The notes under the pieces: model-generated | What the model saw: only the letters and a program-made list of their open reading frames with translations | Told to the model about the DNA's origin: nothing | Database searches by the model: none | Part shown: one piece after another, positions 16,599-25,038 of the stretch | Position numbering within the stretch: the first letter of the stretch is position 1 | Layout: the number at the start of each line of letters is the position of its first letter | Assembly: GCA_029239235.1 (NCBI GenBank) | Contig: JAQZBD010000015.1 | Coordinates: forward strand, 1 to 47,116 | Length of the DNA stretch: 47,116 nucleotides | Direction: 5' to 3' | Source: Herbinix sp. | Lineage (GTDB): Bacteria; Bacillota; Clostridia; Lachnospirales; Lachnospiraceae | Position numbers and translations under genes: made by a program

Positions 16599-17717
16599 TT
16601 AAGCAAGAGCCCCTTTTATTCTCTTTATTTCTGAGAGCAGCTCTTCCCTGCTCGGCGTATGACCATTGCCTATATAATACCTAGTTGCCGCATTTGCTAT
16701 GGCCAGCCTCTCAACCGCATTCAATTGTTCAAGACAGGATGCTATATAGCCACCGTTAAAAGTATCACCTGCTCCAGTTGTTATAACAGGAGCTTCACAG
16801 TAATCCTGCTCTAATATTCCTACTCCCTCTGATACTGATGAAATTACTGCATATTGGGGAGTATGAACGATAAGCTCATCCAGGCCTATGATACTTCTGA
16901 TGCTGTCAGTCGATTGTGCATCTTCCAGACTACGATCTAAGAATTCCTTGCCATAATAAGAAAATAATAAAACCGCCTCATGCTCATTCAGACTTAGCGT
17001 AACCGGAATTTTATTATTAATTCTCTCTAAGACCTTAAAGGTATCGATGATTGCCTCTTTGCTTCTTTTTTTTATATTAGCGAAATCAAAAAATAATCTT
17101 TTGGGGCATTTTGTATGAAAATAGTTCTCATTGAGCTTATTCATAAATTCATCAAAAGCTGGCATATTTGACCAATATCCCAAAGATACAACATCAGCCT
17201 CCAATAAGATCTTTTCCAACTGATCAGCTCCGAGTGCATTCACAAAATCATCCCAGGTAAATCTTAATAAATCGTCCAGATTCGGCATCATTATTTTCCC
17301 GTCAGTGAATTCAAGAATTGTACTGATCACTGGATCGCCAATGGATATTAATGTGCATTTTTTGCTTAATTCATCAAAGATTTTATCAATTCCTTCTTTA
17401 CCATACATTCCCAGCAAGGTAGTAGATAACTCCAAATTTCCTAAAGCTTTTCCTGTGTTTGCTGTAAACCCACCATAGCTTCGTCTTTTTTTAATTAATT
17501 CATTTGCCATACCACCTTCCTTGCGGTTGACAATAAGCTCACCGAATTTCTGCATCTTATCAATGAGAACATAGTTATTATCTGTTGTTCTTGTCTCAAC
17601 CACCTGCCATACCTGGTCAATAAAACCATCAATTCCAAGAACAATTTTTCCGCTAAAAGTTTGAATATATTTCTCCAAGATGCCCTCGTCAATTGCTGCC
17701 CAATTATTACCTTGCAT
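16599..17717 (-). CDS. PfkB-family carbohydrate kinase
   Basis: Predicted sugar kinase, 372 aa from the ATG at 17717, preceded by GGTGG; a TTG four codons upstream is also possible. The C-terminal PfkB signature TTGAGDTFNGGYIA (about residues 313-326) contains the anion hole and catalytic aspartate. The N-terminal IDGFIDQVWQVVETR segment is a divergent version of the substrate-binding start of ribokinase-type enzymes, and GGFTANTGKALGNLE resembles the GGA-N-A region. It lies 90 bp after the aldolase, so it probably phosphorylates the hexose or ketose phosphate that the aldolase splits, like tagatose-6-phosphate or sulfofructose kinases. The exact substrate is not deducible. Confidence 0.88.
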   Translation of the reverse strand: MQGNNWAAIDEGILEKYIQTFSGKIVLGIDGFIDQVWQVVETRTTDNNYVLIDKMQKFGELIVNRKEGGMANELIKKRRSYGGFTANTGKALGNLELSTTLLGMYGKEGIDKIFDELSKKCTLISIGDPVISTILEFTDGKIMMPNLDDLLRFTWDDFVNALGADQLEKILLEADVVSLGYWSNMPAFDEFMNKLNENYFHTKCPKRLFFDFANIKKRSKEAIIDTFKVLERINNKIPVTLSLNEHEAVLLFSYYGKEFLDRSLEDAQSTDSIRSIIGLDELIVHTPQYAVISSVSEGVGILEQDYCEAPVITTGAGDTFNGGYIASCLEQLNAVERLAIANAATRYYIGNGHTPSREELLSEIKRIKGALA

Positions 17718-17807
17718 TAAATCCACCAATCCTTACATTTATTTATCAGGTTCTCATGTTCGATGTTTCTTTTGAAAAGCCATTTTTATATACCTTCAAA
17801 ATGTCTT

Positions 17808-18956
17808 CTATTTTTTATATCTCTTAATCATATCTTCAGTGGTCAAAAGTTCAACGAGAGAGGCTTTTCCTACGGAACCAAATTCTACGATCAAAGTCCC
17901 GACAACTTCTTTTACCCCTAGTTCGATACGCTCAATCACTGCTTGAACGTCATCATCTATTTTCGAACCCTTCATCACAGTGTCCATAATCGGAGTAAGA
18001 AAAACTCTAGGATCAAACGCTGATTTCTTTTCTTCCAACAACTGATATATCTTGCCGATTGATGGACTATTTTTCTTATCCTGATGCTGGTAGAAATACT
18101 CCCGTAAGTTTCTGGTCACTGCCAAGCGTAAATCTGTATCAACATTAATTTTTGCAATGCCACAAGCAATTGCCTGTTTAATTTCATTTACTGATATTCC
18201 ATCTGCTTCCTTAATTTCACCGCCAAGAGCATTAATATCATCAACAATATATTTGGGAACCGTTGAGGAACCATGAGACACCAATGCACCAAAGATTTTT
18301 TCATGTCTTAAGCATTCCTTGATTGCAATAACAATTTCCTGACGCAGCTTTACGTTTTTTCCTTTTACTGCTCCATGCATGGTACCATAGGAAATAGCAA
18401 GACAATCCACCTCAGTTTTCTTAAAAAATTCAATTGCTTTCATTGGATTGGTATAGGTTGAGGCATCCGAAAACACATGATCCTCTACGCCGGCCAGAAC
18501 GCCTAACTCACCTTCCACCGATACGCCTCGTTCGTGTGCATATTTTACCACCTCACGGGTTAATTCCACATTCTCATCAAAGGGCAGGGACGATCCGTCA
18601 ATCATAACTGAGGTATAGCCTCCATCAATAGCAGCCTTCACGGAATCAAAATCCTTACCATGATCCAAATGCAAAACAATAGGAACAGAAGAATAAGCAC
18701 CATATTTACGTACAGCATCTCCGATATTTTTTGCACCAATTCGTTTATCTTCTATGGTTGAGTTTAAAAAGTCTGTTCTTCCTCCCATAAAGCCGTTTGC
18801 CAGATCTGCTCCCTGCAGGATTACCGGACTACGTAACATCTCATGAACCTCGATTGCTGCTTTGATCTGTGCTACTGCATTCACATTGAACGCACCTTGA
18901 GCAAAATTGTATCTGTCGGTTGCCTCCAAAAGAGGTCTTAATGGTATAATTGGCAT
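17808..18956 (-). CDS. Class II ketose-bisphosphate aldolase
   Basis: Zinc-dependent aldolase of 382 aa, longer than typical 285-310 aa GatY/Fba proteins because of a C-terminal extension after about residue 300. Class II motifs: LHLDHGKD (residues 95-102, catalytic Asp98 and zinc-binding His99), EGELGVLAGVEDH, YGTMHGAVKGK (zinc histidine), ALVSHGSSTVP (zinc histidine) and KINVDTDLRLA (phosphate binding). It would split a ketose-1-phosphate or 1,6-bisphosphate to dihydroxyacetone phosphate and an aldehyde. It sits directly before the PfkB kinase. Housekeeping FBP aldolase is possible, but the operon context argues for a dedicated pathway. Confidence 0.9.
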   Translation of the reverse strand: MPIIPLRPLLEATDRYNFAQGAFNVNAVAQIKAAIEVHEMLRSPVILQGADLANGFMGGRTDFLNSTIEDKRIGAKNIGDAVRKYGAYSSVPIVLHLDHGKDFDSVKAAIDGGYTSVMIDGSSLPFDENVELTREVVKYAHERGVSVEGELGVLAGVEDHVFSDASTYTNPMKAIEFFKKTEVDCLAISYGTMHGAVKGKNVKLRQEIVIAIKECLRHEKIFGALVSHGSSTVPKYIVDDINALGGEIKEADGISVNEIKQAIACGIAKINVDTDLRLAVTRNLREYFYQHQDKKNSPSIGKIYQLLEEKKSAFDPRVFLTPIMDTVMKGSKIDDDVQAVIERIELGVKEVVGTLIVEFGSVGKASLVELLTTEDMIKRYKK

Positions 18957-19056
18957 AACTTATCTTCCCTTTCTCAATCTATTATGTTTTTTATCAAGGC
19001 TAGCCTTGTCTTTCATGGTGATTATCAATTATTTAGTCAAACTCTTCACTATCTAT

Positions 19057-19299
19057 TTACGCAGGATCAGCAGGAACCAGATATTCTTTGATATTATTAT
19101 AATCCTCTCCGTTATAGCATACGATTTCATAAGAAGCTATATCGGGATTGCTGAACACTCTGGTCAATCCAATAAATTGGGTCAATTTTGATGCCAAATT
19201 AAGGACATCCTTATCATCCGTGATTAGTTCCACCCTGCCCTGGCAGGTTTCCAGTGCCTTAAAAAAAGCATCAATATCTTTAACCTGTTTTACTCTCAT
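19057..19299 (-). CDS. Small conserved-looking protein, possibly HPr-fold-like
   Basis: An 80-aa soluble protein with a strong ribosome site (AAGGAGG, nine bases before the ATG), 24 bp after the sulfatase stop and 100 bp before the aldolase. I do not recognise it firmly. The spacing of the segments IDAFFKALETCQGRVELITDDKDVLNLASKLTQF recalls HPr/Crh-like phosphocarriers, in which a short strand, a helix and a serine-containing helix follow each other, but there is no HPr active-site histidine. Its place among sugar-pathway genes would fit a regulatory or adaptor role. Function unknown. Confidence 0.7.
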   Translation of the reverse strand: MRVKQVKDIDAFFKALETCQGRVELITDDKDVLNLASKLTQFIGLTRVFSNPDIASYEIVCYNGEDYNNIKEYLVPADPA

Positions 19300-19323
19300 T
19301 GTTATTTCCTCCTTAATATATGA

Positions 19324-20814
19324 TTAATTCTGTTTATGAAGCCGGCTCATCATATGCTTTACCCACGGTGTCGGCTGAAATGGTTTCTTGCTGCAAATAG
19401 GATTTTCAACTTCTTCTAACCCGGACGGAATCCATCTTTCCTCAGCGTTATCATAATCACACTTCATCAGAATACGAAGCTGCTGCATCACCCAGTTTTC
19501 ATACACCATTACCTCATCATAGCTCTTATAGGAATTTGCCTTCTCTCGAAGCTTTCCTGCAATGTCAGGAAATTGCGCTATCACGTTATGCTCTTCCTTT
19601 AAATCCTTCTCAAGATCAAAGAGCACATCATCCTCAGGAAAGCCGGAATAAGTAAAGAACTTCCATTCCTTCCAGCGCACCATCCTTCCCAGGGATGTAT
19701 CACCATTGTTTAAATAGGTATATAACTCACTAACTACCATTCGATCCCCATCCGAAGTGTCTTCCAGGATCTGATCAGAAATATTTCTTCCATCGCCGGC
19801 TAGTATCTCTGCTCCAGCTAACGCGCAAATTGTGGGTCCAATATCTAAAAGGCTGGTTGGATTATGAATCTGCTTTCCGGCTGGGATTCCATCCCCTTGA
19901 ATTAAGAACGGAATATGGGCAGAAGGTTCATAAAATACCTGCTTTCCATAATAACCATGGGTTCCGTTCATATCACCGTGATCCGAAACATAAATAAAGA
20001 CCCCTTCATGCCCCGTTCGTTTCAAATACTCCTGAAATGCATGGTAAACCGTACCAATATGTCTGTCCTGCTGCTCTACTAAAGCATAATAAGCTGCCCG
20101 GGCTGCCCGGGCCACTTCCGGATCCGCCTCCTGGAATTTACCTTTTAAAGCCGGATGTCCCTGAAATTCCTCTGAAATATCCTCCAGACTAATCTTATCG
20201 CAGTAATATTCATAAAGCTCCTCCGGAGCTACATAAGGAAAATGCGGCCCATATGTACCAATCGTTAAGAATTGTGGTCGCTCATGCTCCTTGCTCAGAT
20301 ATTCCAGTGCTTCCTCCACGACATAGCGGTCATAGGCCAAGACCGGAGAATCACCCGCACCAATATAATAAAGGGAGCTATTCTCATCAAATCCAGTTAC
20401 CTTGGACTTCTTTTCAGCTTCTTCTTTTGTCTTGGGGGGATTATTGTGGTATACCGGCGTACGCTCTTTTGCAATACGCTTTGCATATCCATGACGCTGA
20501 TCGGGTCCAACAAAATGCATCCGTCCGCATAGAACCGTCTCATATCCGGAGACTGTCAGACTGTGAAGGAAGGTAGCACTGTCAGAGTTAATAGAGTTAA
20601 AGTTAAATAAAACACCATTATTACTAGGAAGACTTCCAGAAATCATTGCCGCACGTGCCGGCACACAAAGTGGGCATGGGGTATATGCATTTGTCATTGT
20701 GGTTCCTTCTCTGGCGATACGATCCAAATTAGGAGTTCGAACAATTGAATTTCCCGCGTAACCTTGAAGATTATAGGAATGCTGATCCGACATATAAAGT
20801 AAAATATCTTTCAT
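19324..20814 (-). CDS. Type I sulfatase (formylglycine-dependent), cytoplasmic
   Basis: Sulfatase/alkaline-phosphatase superfamily enzyme of 496 aa that hydrolyses a sulfate ester. The maturation motif CVPAR (Cys50 to Arg54) marks the cysteine converted to formylglycine; the anaerobic maturase at 29.4 kb can do this. Metal ligands are seen in MSDQH (Asp10) and VSDHGDMNGTHG. There is no signal peptide or lipobox, so the substrate must be desulfated inside the cell after import. It heads the ten-gene operon that continues to the MFS gene and has its own promoter and operator at 20836-20895. Substrate unknown; family members of this length act on sulfated mono- or oligosaccharides. Confidence 0.93.
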   Translation of the reverse strand: MKDILLYMSDQHSYNLQGYAGNSIVRTPNLDRIAREGTTMTNAYTPCPLCVPARAAMISGSLPSNNGVLFNFNSINSDSATFLHSLTVSGYETVLCGRMHFVGPDQRHGYAKRIAKERTPVYHNNPPKTKEEAEKKSKVTGFDENSSLYYIGAGDSPVLAYDRYVVEEALEYLSKEHERPQFLTIGTYGPHFPYVAPEELYEYYCDKISLEDISEEFQGHPALKGKFQEADPEVARAARAAYYALVEQQDRHIGTVYHAFQEYLKRTGHEGVFIYVSDHGDMNGTHGYYGKQVFYEPSAHIPFLIQGDGIPAGKQIHNPTSLLDIGPTICALAGAEILAGDGRNISDQILEDTSDGDRMVVSELYTYLNNGDTSLGRMVRWKEWKFFTYSGFPEDDVLFDLEKDLKEEHNVIAQFPDIAGKLREKANSYKSYDEVMVYENWVMQQLRILMKCDYDNAEERWIPSGLEEVENPICSKKPFQPTPWVKHMMSRLHKQN

Positions 20815-20835
20815 CCCATAGGTATCCTTTCTAAT

Positions 20836-20895
20836 TTTATTTTATTTAATTAAATTGATTAATTATATTGTATCACGTTTTTTTTATAATATCAA
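20836..20895 (-). promoter_or_regulatory. Promoter of the sulfatase operon with downstream AT-rich operator
   Basis: On the minus strand, -35 TTGATA (20890-20895), 17-bp spacer ending in TGA, and -10 TACAAT (20867-20872), an extended -10. Immediately after the -10, TTAATTAAATTGATTAAT-type sequence (plus-strand 20836-20866) covers the likely start site. The same layout recurs at four other promoters here, implying a shared repressor. Confidence 0.7.
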
Positions 20896-20925
20896 TATGC
20901 TAAAACTTAAATCGATTTTTATCAC

Positions 20926-20974
20926 TTGTAATCTAATATTTATTCTGTTATTATTTTTATTAATTAATTTAATT
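20926..20974 (+). promoter_or_regulatory. Promoter of the creatininase-family gene with downstream AT-rich operator
   Basis: Plus-strand -35 TTGTAA (20926-20931), 17-bp spacer, -10 TATTAT (20949-20954), then TTAATTAATTTAATT at 20960-20974. That 15-mer is identical to 39560-39574 in the PGI promoter. The long open N-terminal extension of the ORF is this promoter, not protein. Confidence 0.68.
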
Positions 20975-21004
20975 ATTTTCATATTATTTATATGGAGGAT
21001 TCCT

Positions 21005-21853
21005 ATGACAACACGTATTTTGAATAAAATGAGAAATAGTGAAGTAGAAGATTATTTAAACCGTGGGCGAGATGTCATTTTTATACCTGTCGGCACTGTA
21101 GAATTACATGGTGATTTACCCCTGGATTGCGAAACGATTTATGTGGAGGCAATTGCAGAAAAGATGGCGGAAGCCACCGACAGTCTCACATTATCCGGCC
21201 TTCCTTTCTTTTATCCAGGTGCAACACGAACTGGACGCGGTACCGTATATATGAGTATCGCTGAAGGTGTTGCTTATTTAAAACACCTATCAGCAAGCTT
21301 GCTAAAACAAGGTTTTAGGAAACAGATATTCCTCTCAGGGCATGGACCAGCCTACCTTACGATTAACAGCTTTATCATGGATTCCTTTCATGAAACCATG
21401 ATTCCCTTTGTACATATTAGCCTGATTCAGGCCTTTCAGATTGCCATAGAAAATGGCTGGAAGGTAAATGGTATACCGTTTAAACAGCTTATGTACGGTG
21501 CATACAAGCAAATGAATCAGTTGGATTATCTTTATGTAGATCCTAACGCCGAACAGCAAGAAGATCCTACGGTGATTCCCTCAAGTAAGTCTTTCAATTC
21601 TATCGTTCAACGTCTGAATTCCCTCGCAACTTCTCCCGGTAATGTTGGATACCTTTTCGAACAGTTCTCAGATCATGGCGGCGGAGAAGGTAGTCGCTCT
21701 ATTGCAGAACGGGATGCTCTTGCTGCAGAAGGTGAGCAATTGATAAAAGACTTTGTCCACTTCTTCAATCCGCAGCAGGTTATTGATGATCTGGCCGAGG
21801 TCGATCGAATGACAAAGGAGCATATTCTCCCGCGTTATCCGCACCTTTCATAA
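21005..21853 (+). CDS. Creatininase-family (amidohydrolase-like) protein
   Basis: Predicted metal-dependent hydrolase of 282 aa. I start at 21005 (MTTRILNKM), which has GGAGG seven bases upstream; the in-frame sequence before it is low-complexity AT-rich promoter DNA. Family motifs: GTVELHGDLPLDCET (Glu33, His35, Asp41 as likely metal ligands), SGHGPAYL (His113) and HGGGEGSRS. The usual E-x-H-G-x-H-L-P motif is one residue shorter and lacks its second histidine. Known members hydrolyse cyclic amides (creatinine), formamides in riboflavin/F420 synthesis, or act in mycofactocin maturation. It is divergent from the sulfatase operon, shares its operator and is likely part of the same pathway; reaction unknown. 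Confidence 0.82.
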   Translation: MTTRILNKMRNSEVEDYLNRGRDVIFIPVGTVELHGDLPLDCETIYVEAIAEKMAEATDSLTLSGLPFFYPGATRTGRGTVYMSIAEGVAYLKHLSASLLKQGFRKQIFLSGHGPAYLTINSFIMDSFHETMIPFVHISLIQAFQIAIENGWKVNGIPFKQLMYGAYKQMNQLDYLYVDPNAEQQEDPTVIPSSKSFNSIVQRLNSLATSPGNVGYLFEQFSDHGGGEGSRSIAERDALAAEGEQLIKDFVHFFNPQQVIDDLAEVDRMTKEHILPRYPHLS

Positions 21854-21860
21854 TAGCTTC

Positions 21861-21909
21861 AATGCTCTCCTGTGCTATCCAAAGGTGGCCATCAAATCGG
21901 GGGAGCATT
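21861..21909 (+). terminator. Possible terminator after the creatininase-family gene
   Basis: AATGCTC-CC (21861-21870) pairs with GGGGGAGCATT (21899-21909) across a long loop, eight bases after the stop. T-rich sequence follows only about 25 bp later, so this is a weak call. Confidence 0.4.
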
Positions 21910-21999
21910 ATGCTTTCCCAGCATTCTGATTTATTTTTTATTTTTCAAGTCATGCTGAATAATCTTGTAGCCTAATAAAAGGAAAAGTTTAAGAATTGC

Positions 22000-22040
22000 T
22001 TGAAATATACTACAGTTTGTTTATAATTAATAGTAATTTA
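22000..22040 (+). promoter_or_regulatory. Promoter of the ROK regulator gene
   Basis: -35 TTGAAA (22000-22005), 16-bp spacer and a consensus -10 TATAAT (22022-22027). TAATAGTAATTTAT directly after the -10 loosely resembles the AT-rich operator of the neighbouring promoters, which would fit autoregulation. Confidence 0.5.
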
Positions 22041-22099
22041 TGTAAGCCATATAGAGCGTATGAGAATGATATATAATGTACAGAAAGGAAACTAATATT

Positions 22100-23329
22100 A
22101 TGCAAATTGCCAATGGAAATAATCTGTCGAGAGTTAAAGTTACCAACCAGTCAGCAATTCGACAGATGATTTATCACGATGGTCCAATTTCAAGAATTGA
22201 AATATCGGAAAAACTATCTCTCACACTTCCGACAATCACTACTACCGTCAATTTTCTTCTTTCAAAAGGCCTAATCAAAGAGGTCGAGAATACGAAGGCT
22301 TCCGAAAAAGCCCTTGGACGTAAGGCATCATTGATAGATATTGAGGACGATGGCGGATATTTTATAGGAATTGAGATGCGTGGTGCGCTGCGCCGTGCTT
22401 GTATCACTGATTATCGCGGAAAATCGTTAAAAACCATCGCGGATGATACCGCATACTACGACTACGATGAAGCAATTACTCAAACCTGCGAGCTAGTAAA
22501 AAAGCTATTGCGCACCAGTAAAATCCCTAAGGCTAAAATCGCAGGTATCGGTCTATGCCTACCCGGACTTGTTGACCGCAATGAGGGGATTTTAACTGTT
22601 CATCCAGGTTATGGATGGGAGAATAAAAATGTTCGTAGTGATCTATCCAGGCTGTTAAACTACAGCGGGCCAATCTCCATCGAGAATAATGCTGGCGCAC
22701 GAGCTTATGGCTCTTACTTATTTGGTCATGAACGAATGGACAATTACCAGTCTTTTGCCTATTTCTTAGTCTCAACAGGAATCGCTTGTCCTTTGATGTA
22801 TACTCATCTTAGTTTTCATGAATCCATTATTGGTCAAGGTGAGGTTGGACATATGATCATCGACTCCAGCGGGCCTGTCTGCAATTGCGGAAATCATGGC
22901 TGTTTGGAGGCCTTTTCCAGTGAACGAGCAATTATCGCTAATTGTATCGAAGCAATTCACAAGGGTCAGGCAACTATCCTAAGCCAGCTTTGCAATAATA
23001 CCGATGCTCCAACCATATATGAGATTTTACAGGCGCAATCCGAAGGTGACCAAACCATTAATACCATATTGGAAAATGCGATTTTTCATTTAGGTATCGC
23101 GATTGCAAATATTGATAATTTTGTTAAACCACAATGTATTCTAATTGACAGCCATCTTTTTCAGAGTCAGAAGAATCAGGAACAACTCATGAGTGTAATT
23201 CATAAGAATCTATATACAGCTACGAATATGGATACTGAATTCCTCTTTGTTGAGCCAAATGAATTCAGTGGTGCCGAAGGTGCCGCTGCCGTAGCTGTGC
23301 AAAATGATCTTAAAACCTTTATAGAATAA
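22100..23329 (+). CDS. ROK-family transcriptional repressor
   Basis: Sugar-responsive repressor of 409 aa. I start at the ATG at 22100 (MQIANGNNLSR) after AAAGGAAA; an earlier ATG exists eight codons upstream. An N-terminal winged helix-turn-helix (ISRIEISEKLSLTLPTITTTVNFLLSKGLI, about residues 31-60) is followed by the ROK ATPase-like sugar-binding domain with GIGLCLPGLVDRNEG, GEVGHMIID and the zinc motif CNCGNHGCLE. Such proteins (XylR, NagC, Mlc type) bind AT-rich operators and release them with a sugar ligand. It adjoins the sulfatase/creatininase divergon and is my candidate for the repressor of the shared AT-rich operator. Confidence 0.92.
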   Translation: MQIANGNNLSRVKVTNQSAIRQMIYHDGPISRIEISEKLSLTLPTITTTVNFLLSKGLIKEVENTKASEKALGRKASLIDIEDDGGYFIGIEMRGALRRACITDYRGKSLKTIADDTAYYDYDEAITQTCELVKKLLRTSKIPKAKIAGIGLCLPGLVDRNEGILTVHPGYGWENKNVRSDLSRLLNYSGPISIENNAGARAYGSYLFGHERMDNYQSFAYFLVSTGIACPLMYTHLSFHESIIGQGEVGHMIIDSSGPVCNCGNHGCLEAFSSERAIIANCIEAIHKGQATILSQLCNNTDAPTIYEILQAQSEGDQTINTILENAIFHLGIAIANIDNFVKPQCILIDSHLFQSQKNQEQLMSVIHKNLYTATNMDTEFLFVEPNEFSGAEGAAAVAVQNDLKTFIE

Positions 23330-23433
23330 CTAATTTAGCTTTCCTTGGCTTAAAGTAGTCAGATCCACACCCTTAGGATACTTACGAAAAAATGGATGAT
23401 TACAAGGGATATGAAATTTGAAAATATCATCTC

Positions 23434-23480
23434 GAGCTTCTTCAGGATTCTTATAAAAACATCCTGAAGAAGCTCTCTTT
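23434..23480 (+). terminator. Terminator downstream of the ROK gene
   Basis: Perfect 15-bp stem GAGCTTCTTCAGGAT / ATCCTGAAGAAGCTC with a 12-nt loop followed by TCTTTTT, 104 bp after the stop. The rest of the 23330-23555 gap shows no gene. Confidence 0.8.
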
Positions 23481-23555
23481 TTATCCTATGGTTCTTCTTT
23501 TCTGCTTTCATGTTCCCTTTGAATTCACTTTCTTGTTTCTAAAAGAGAGTGAAAC

Positions 23556-24911
23556 TTATACTTGAGCAAGAATTTTTTTTATATTTAATGCAAATAAAAC
23601 AAATGCAATACTTATCGCTAGAAAGTCCGCAATAGGCTCTGCTAAAAACACTGCAAATAGCTTGTCTTCAAAGAACATCGGCATAATATAAATCAAGGGA
23701 ATCAGCAAAATGAGTTTTCTTAAGCATGCAATGACAAGAGACAGCCTGGCTTGACCCAAAGCATTTAGAATCCTCTGAATTGCTATTAAGATTCCAAATA
23801 TACCGGAAATAGCAAAATAAACACGGATGGCATCAACCGTTACATTTAATAGTTCTTGTGAACTGTTATTAAAGATTTTAACAAATTCCTCCGAAAAACA
23901 ATAAATTAATATCCAAAAAATGAACGTATACCCAAAATCTAACAATAGAAGCAATCGATATGTTTTTTTCACTCGTTTTATTTTACCGGCTCCATAATTA
24001 AAGCTTATGATTGGTTGTGCACCCTGTGCAATTCCTTGAGCCGGAAGTGTCTGAAATTGCATAAGACTTGCAATAATAGCCATAGCACCAACCGCTACAT
24101 CGCCGCCATACTTTGCAAGCGAAATATTAAAAACGATACTCAAGGCACTTTCCGTAGCTGTCATAATAAAGGTTGAAAAACCCAAAGATAATACAGGTAT
24201 TATAACAGCTGGTCTAATCCTTAAAAAGGTTGATCTTATTTTTAAATTCGTCTTACCAGTGATTAGAATATGTAATACCCATAATGCTGATACCATTTGT
24301 GAAATAACAGTTGCAATTGCTGCTCCCACAACACCCATCTTAAATACAAAGATAAAAAGCGGATCTAGCAGGATATTTAAAACCGCACCAATCATTACAG
24401 TCGCCATACCAATACCAGAATGACCCTGTGTAATAATAAGAGCATTCAATCCCATCGAAAGCATAACAAAAACGGTTCCTAAAATATAAATACGTAAGTA
24501 GGGAAGCGCGTAAGTTAAACTGTTATCACTTGCACCAAATAACCGCAAAATTGGCTCCGCTGATATTTCTAAAACAATTGTAAGTAACATAGCTAAAAAG
24601 ATTAAAATTGATACGCAATTACCAAGCACCTCTTCGGCAGCCTTCTGCTGCCCTTTCCCCATATAAATTGCAACCCGTGGTGCACCACCCTGGCCAATCA
24701 TACCTGCGAAAGCTGAAACAATCATAATAATTGGAAAACACAAGCCTAGACCTGTCAATGCCACATCACCTATCCCCGGCATATGTCCAATATAGATTCT
24801 GTCTACCACATTGTATAAAATACTAACCAGCTGTGCAATGATAGCAGGTATTGCAAACTTCCACAGTAACTTTCCTACTTTTTCCTCCCCTAATCTTATA
24901 CCATTATCCAT
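23556..24911 (-). CDS. MATE-family efflux transporter
   Basis: Membrane carrier of about 451 aa with some twelve hydrophobic segments, two repeated halves and the MATE-type start KLLWKFAIPAIIAQLVSILYNVVDRIYIGH. I start at 24911 (MDNGIRLGEEK) because AAGGAAG lies just upstream; an ATG five codons earlier is possible. The pattern IAQGAQPIISFNYGAGK in the second half is typical of the clostridial NorM/DinF-like group. It follows the second sulfatase by about 130 bp on the same strand. MATE proteins export drugs or metabolites with Na+ or H+; a pathway role, such as exporting a by-product, is only a guess. Confidence 0.9.
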   Translation of the reverse strand: MDNGIRLGEEKVGKLLWKFAIPAIIAQLVSILYNVVDRIYIGHMPGIGDVALTGLGLCFPIIMIVSAFAGMIGQGGAPRVAIYMGKGQQKAAEEVLGNCVSILIFLAMLLTIVLEISAEPILRLFGASDNSLTYALPYLRIYILGTVFVMLSMGLNALIITQGHSGIGMATVMIGAVLNILLDPLFIFVFKMGVVGAAIATVISQMVSALWVLHILITGKTNLKIRSTFLRIRPAVIIPVLSLGFSTFIMTATESALSIVFNISLAKYGGDVAVGAMAIIASLMQFQTLPAQGIAQGAQPIISFNYGAGKIKRVKKTYRLLLLLDFGYTFIFWILIYCFSEEFVKIFNNSSQELLNVTVDAIRVYFAISGIFGILIAIQRILNALGQARLSLVIACLRKLILLIPLIYIMPMFFEDKLFAVFLAEPIADFLAISIAFVLFALNIKKILAQV

Positions 24912-25038
24912 TTTTCTTCCTTTCATGCCAAGTCACCTATTTTAACAAATAGAACTGCATAATGATTCTATGCAGTCCTATCTAATGAGTTAAATTATTA
25001 TCATTTGGCTTGCTTTCTCAAGTATCGCCTTGAAGTCA

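Noticed and set aside
16599-18956. Sulfoquinovose (sulfo-EMP) pathway from the PfkB kinase and aldolase
   Set aside because: The aldolase is a zinc-dependent class II enzyme, and no sulfoquinovosidase, sulfosugar isomerase or sulfolactaldehyde enzyme is seen; the sulfatases point to O- or N-sulfate, not sulfonate.
18995-19008. 14-bp palindrome CAAGGCTAGCCTTG between the 80-aa gene and aldolase
   Set aside because: Too short and isolated to assign; could be a minor intra-operon hairpin or chance.
20855-21004. N-terminal extension of the creatininase-family frame (50 hydrophobic residues)
   Set aside because: This is AT-rich promoter/operator DNA with a clear -35/-10; the strong ribosome site precedes the ATG at 21005.
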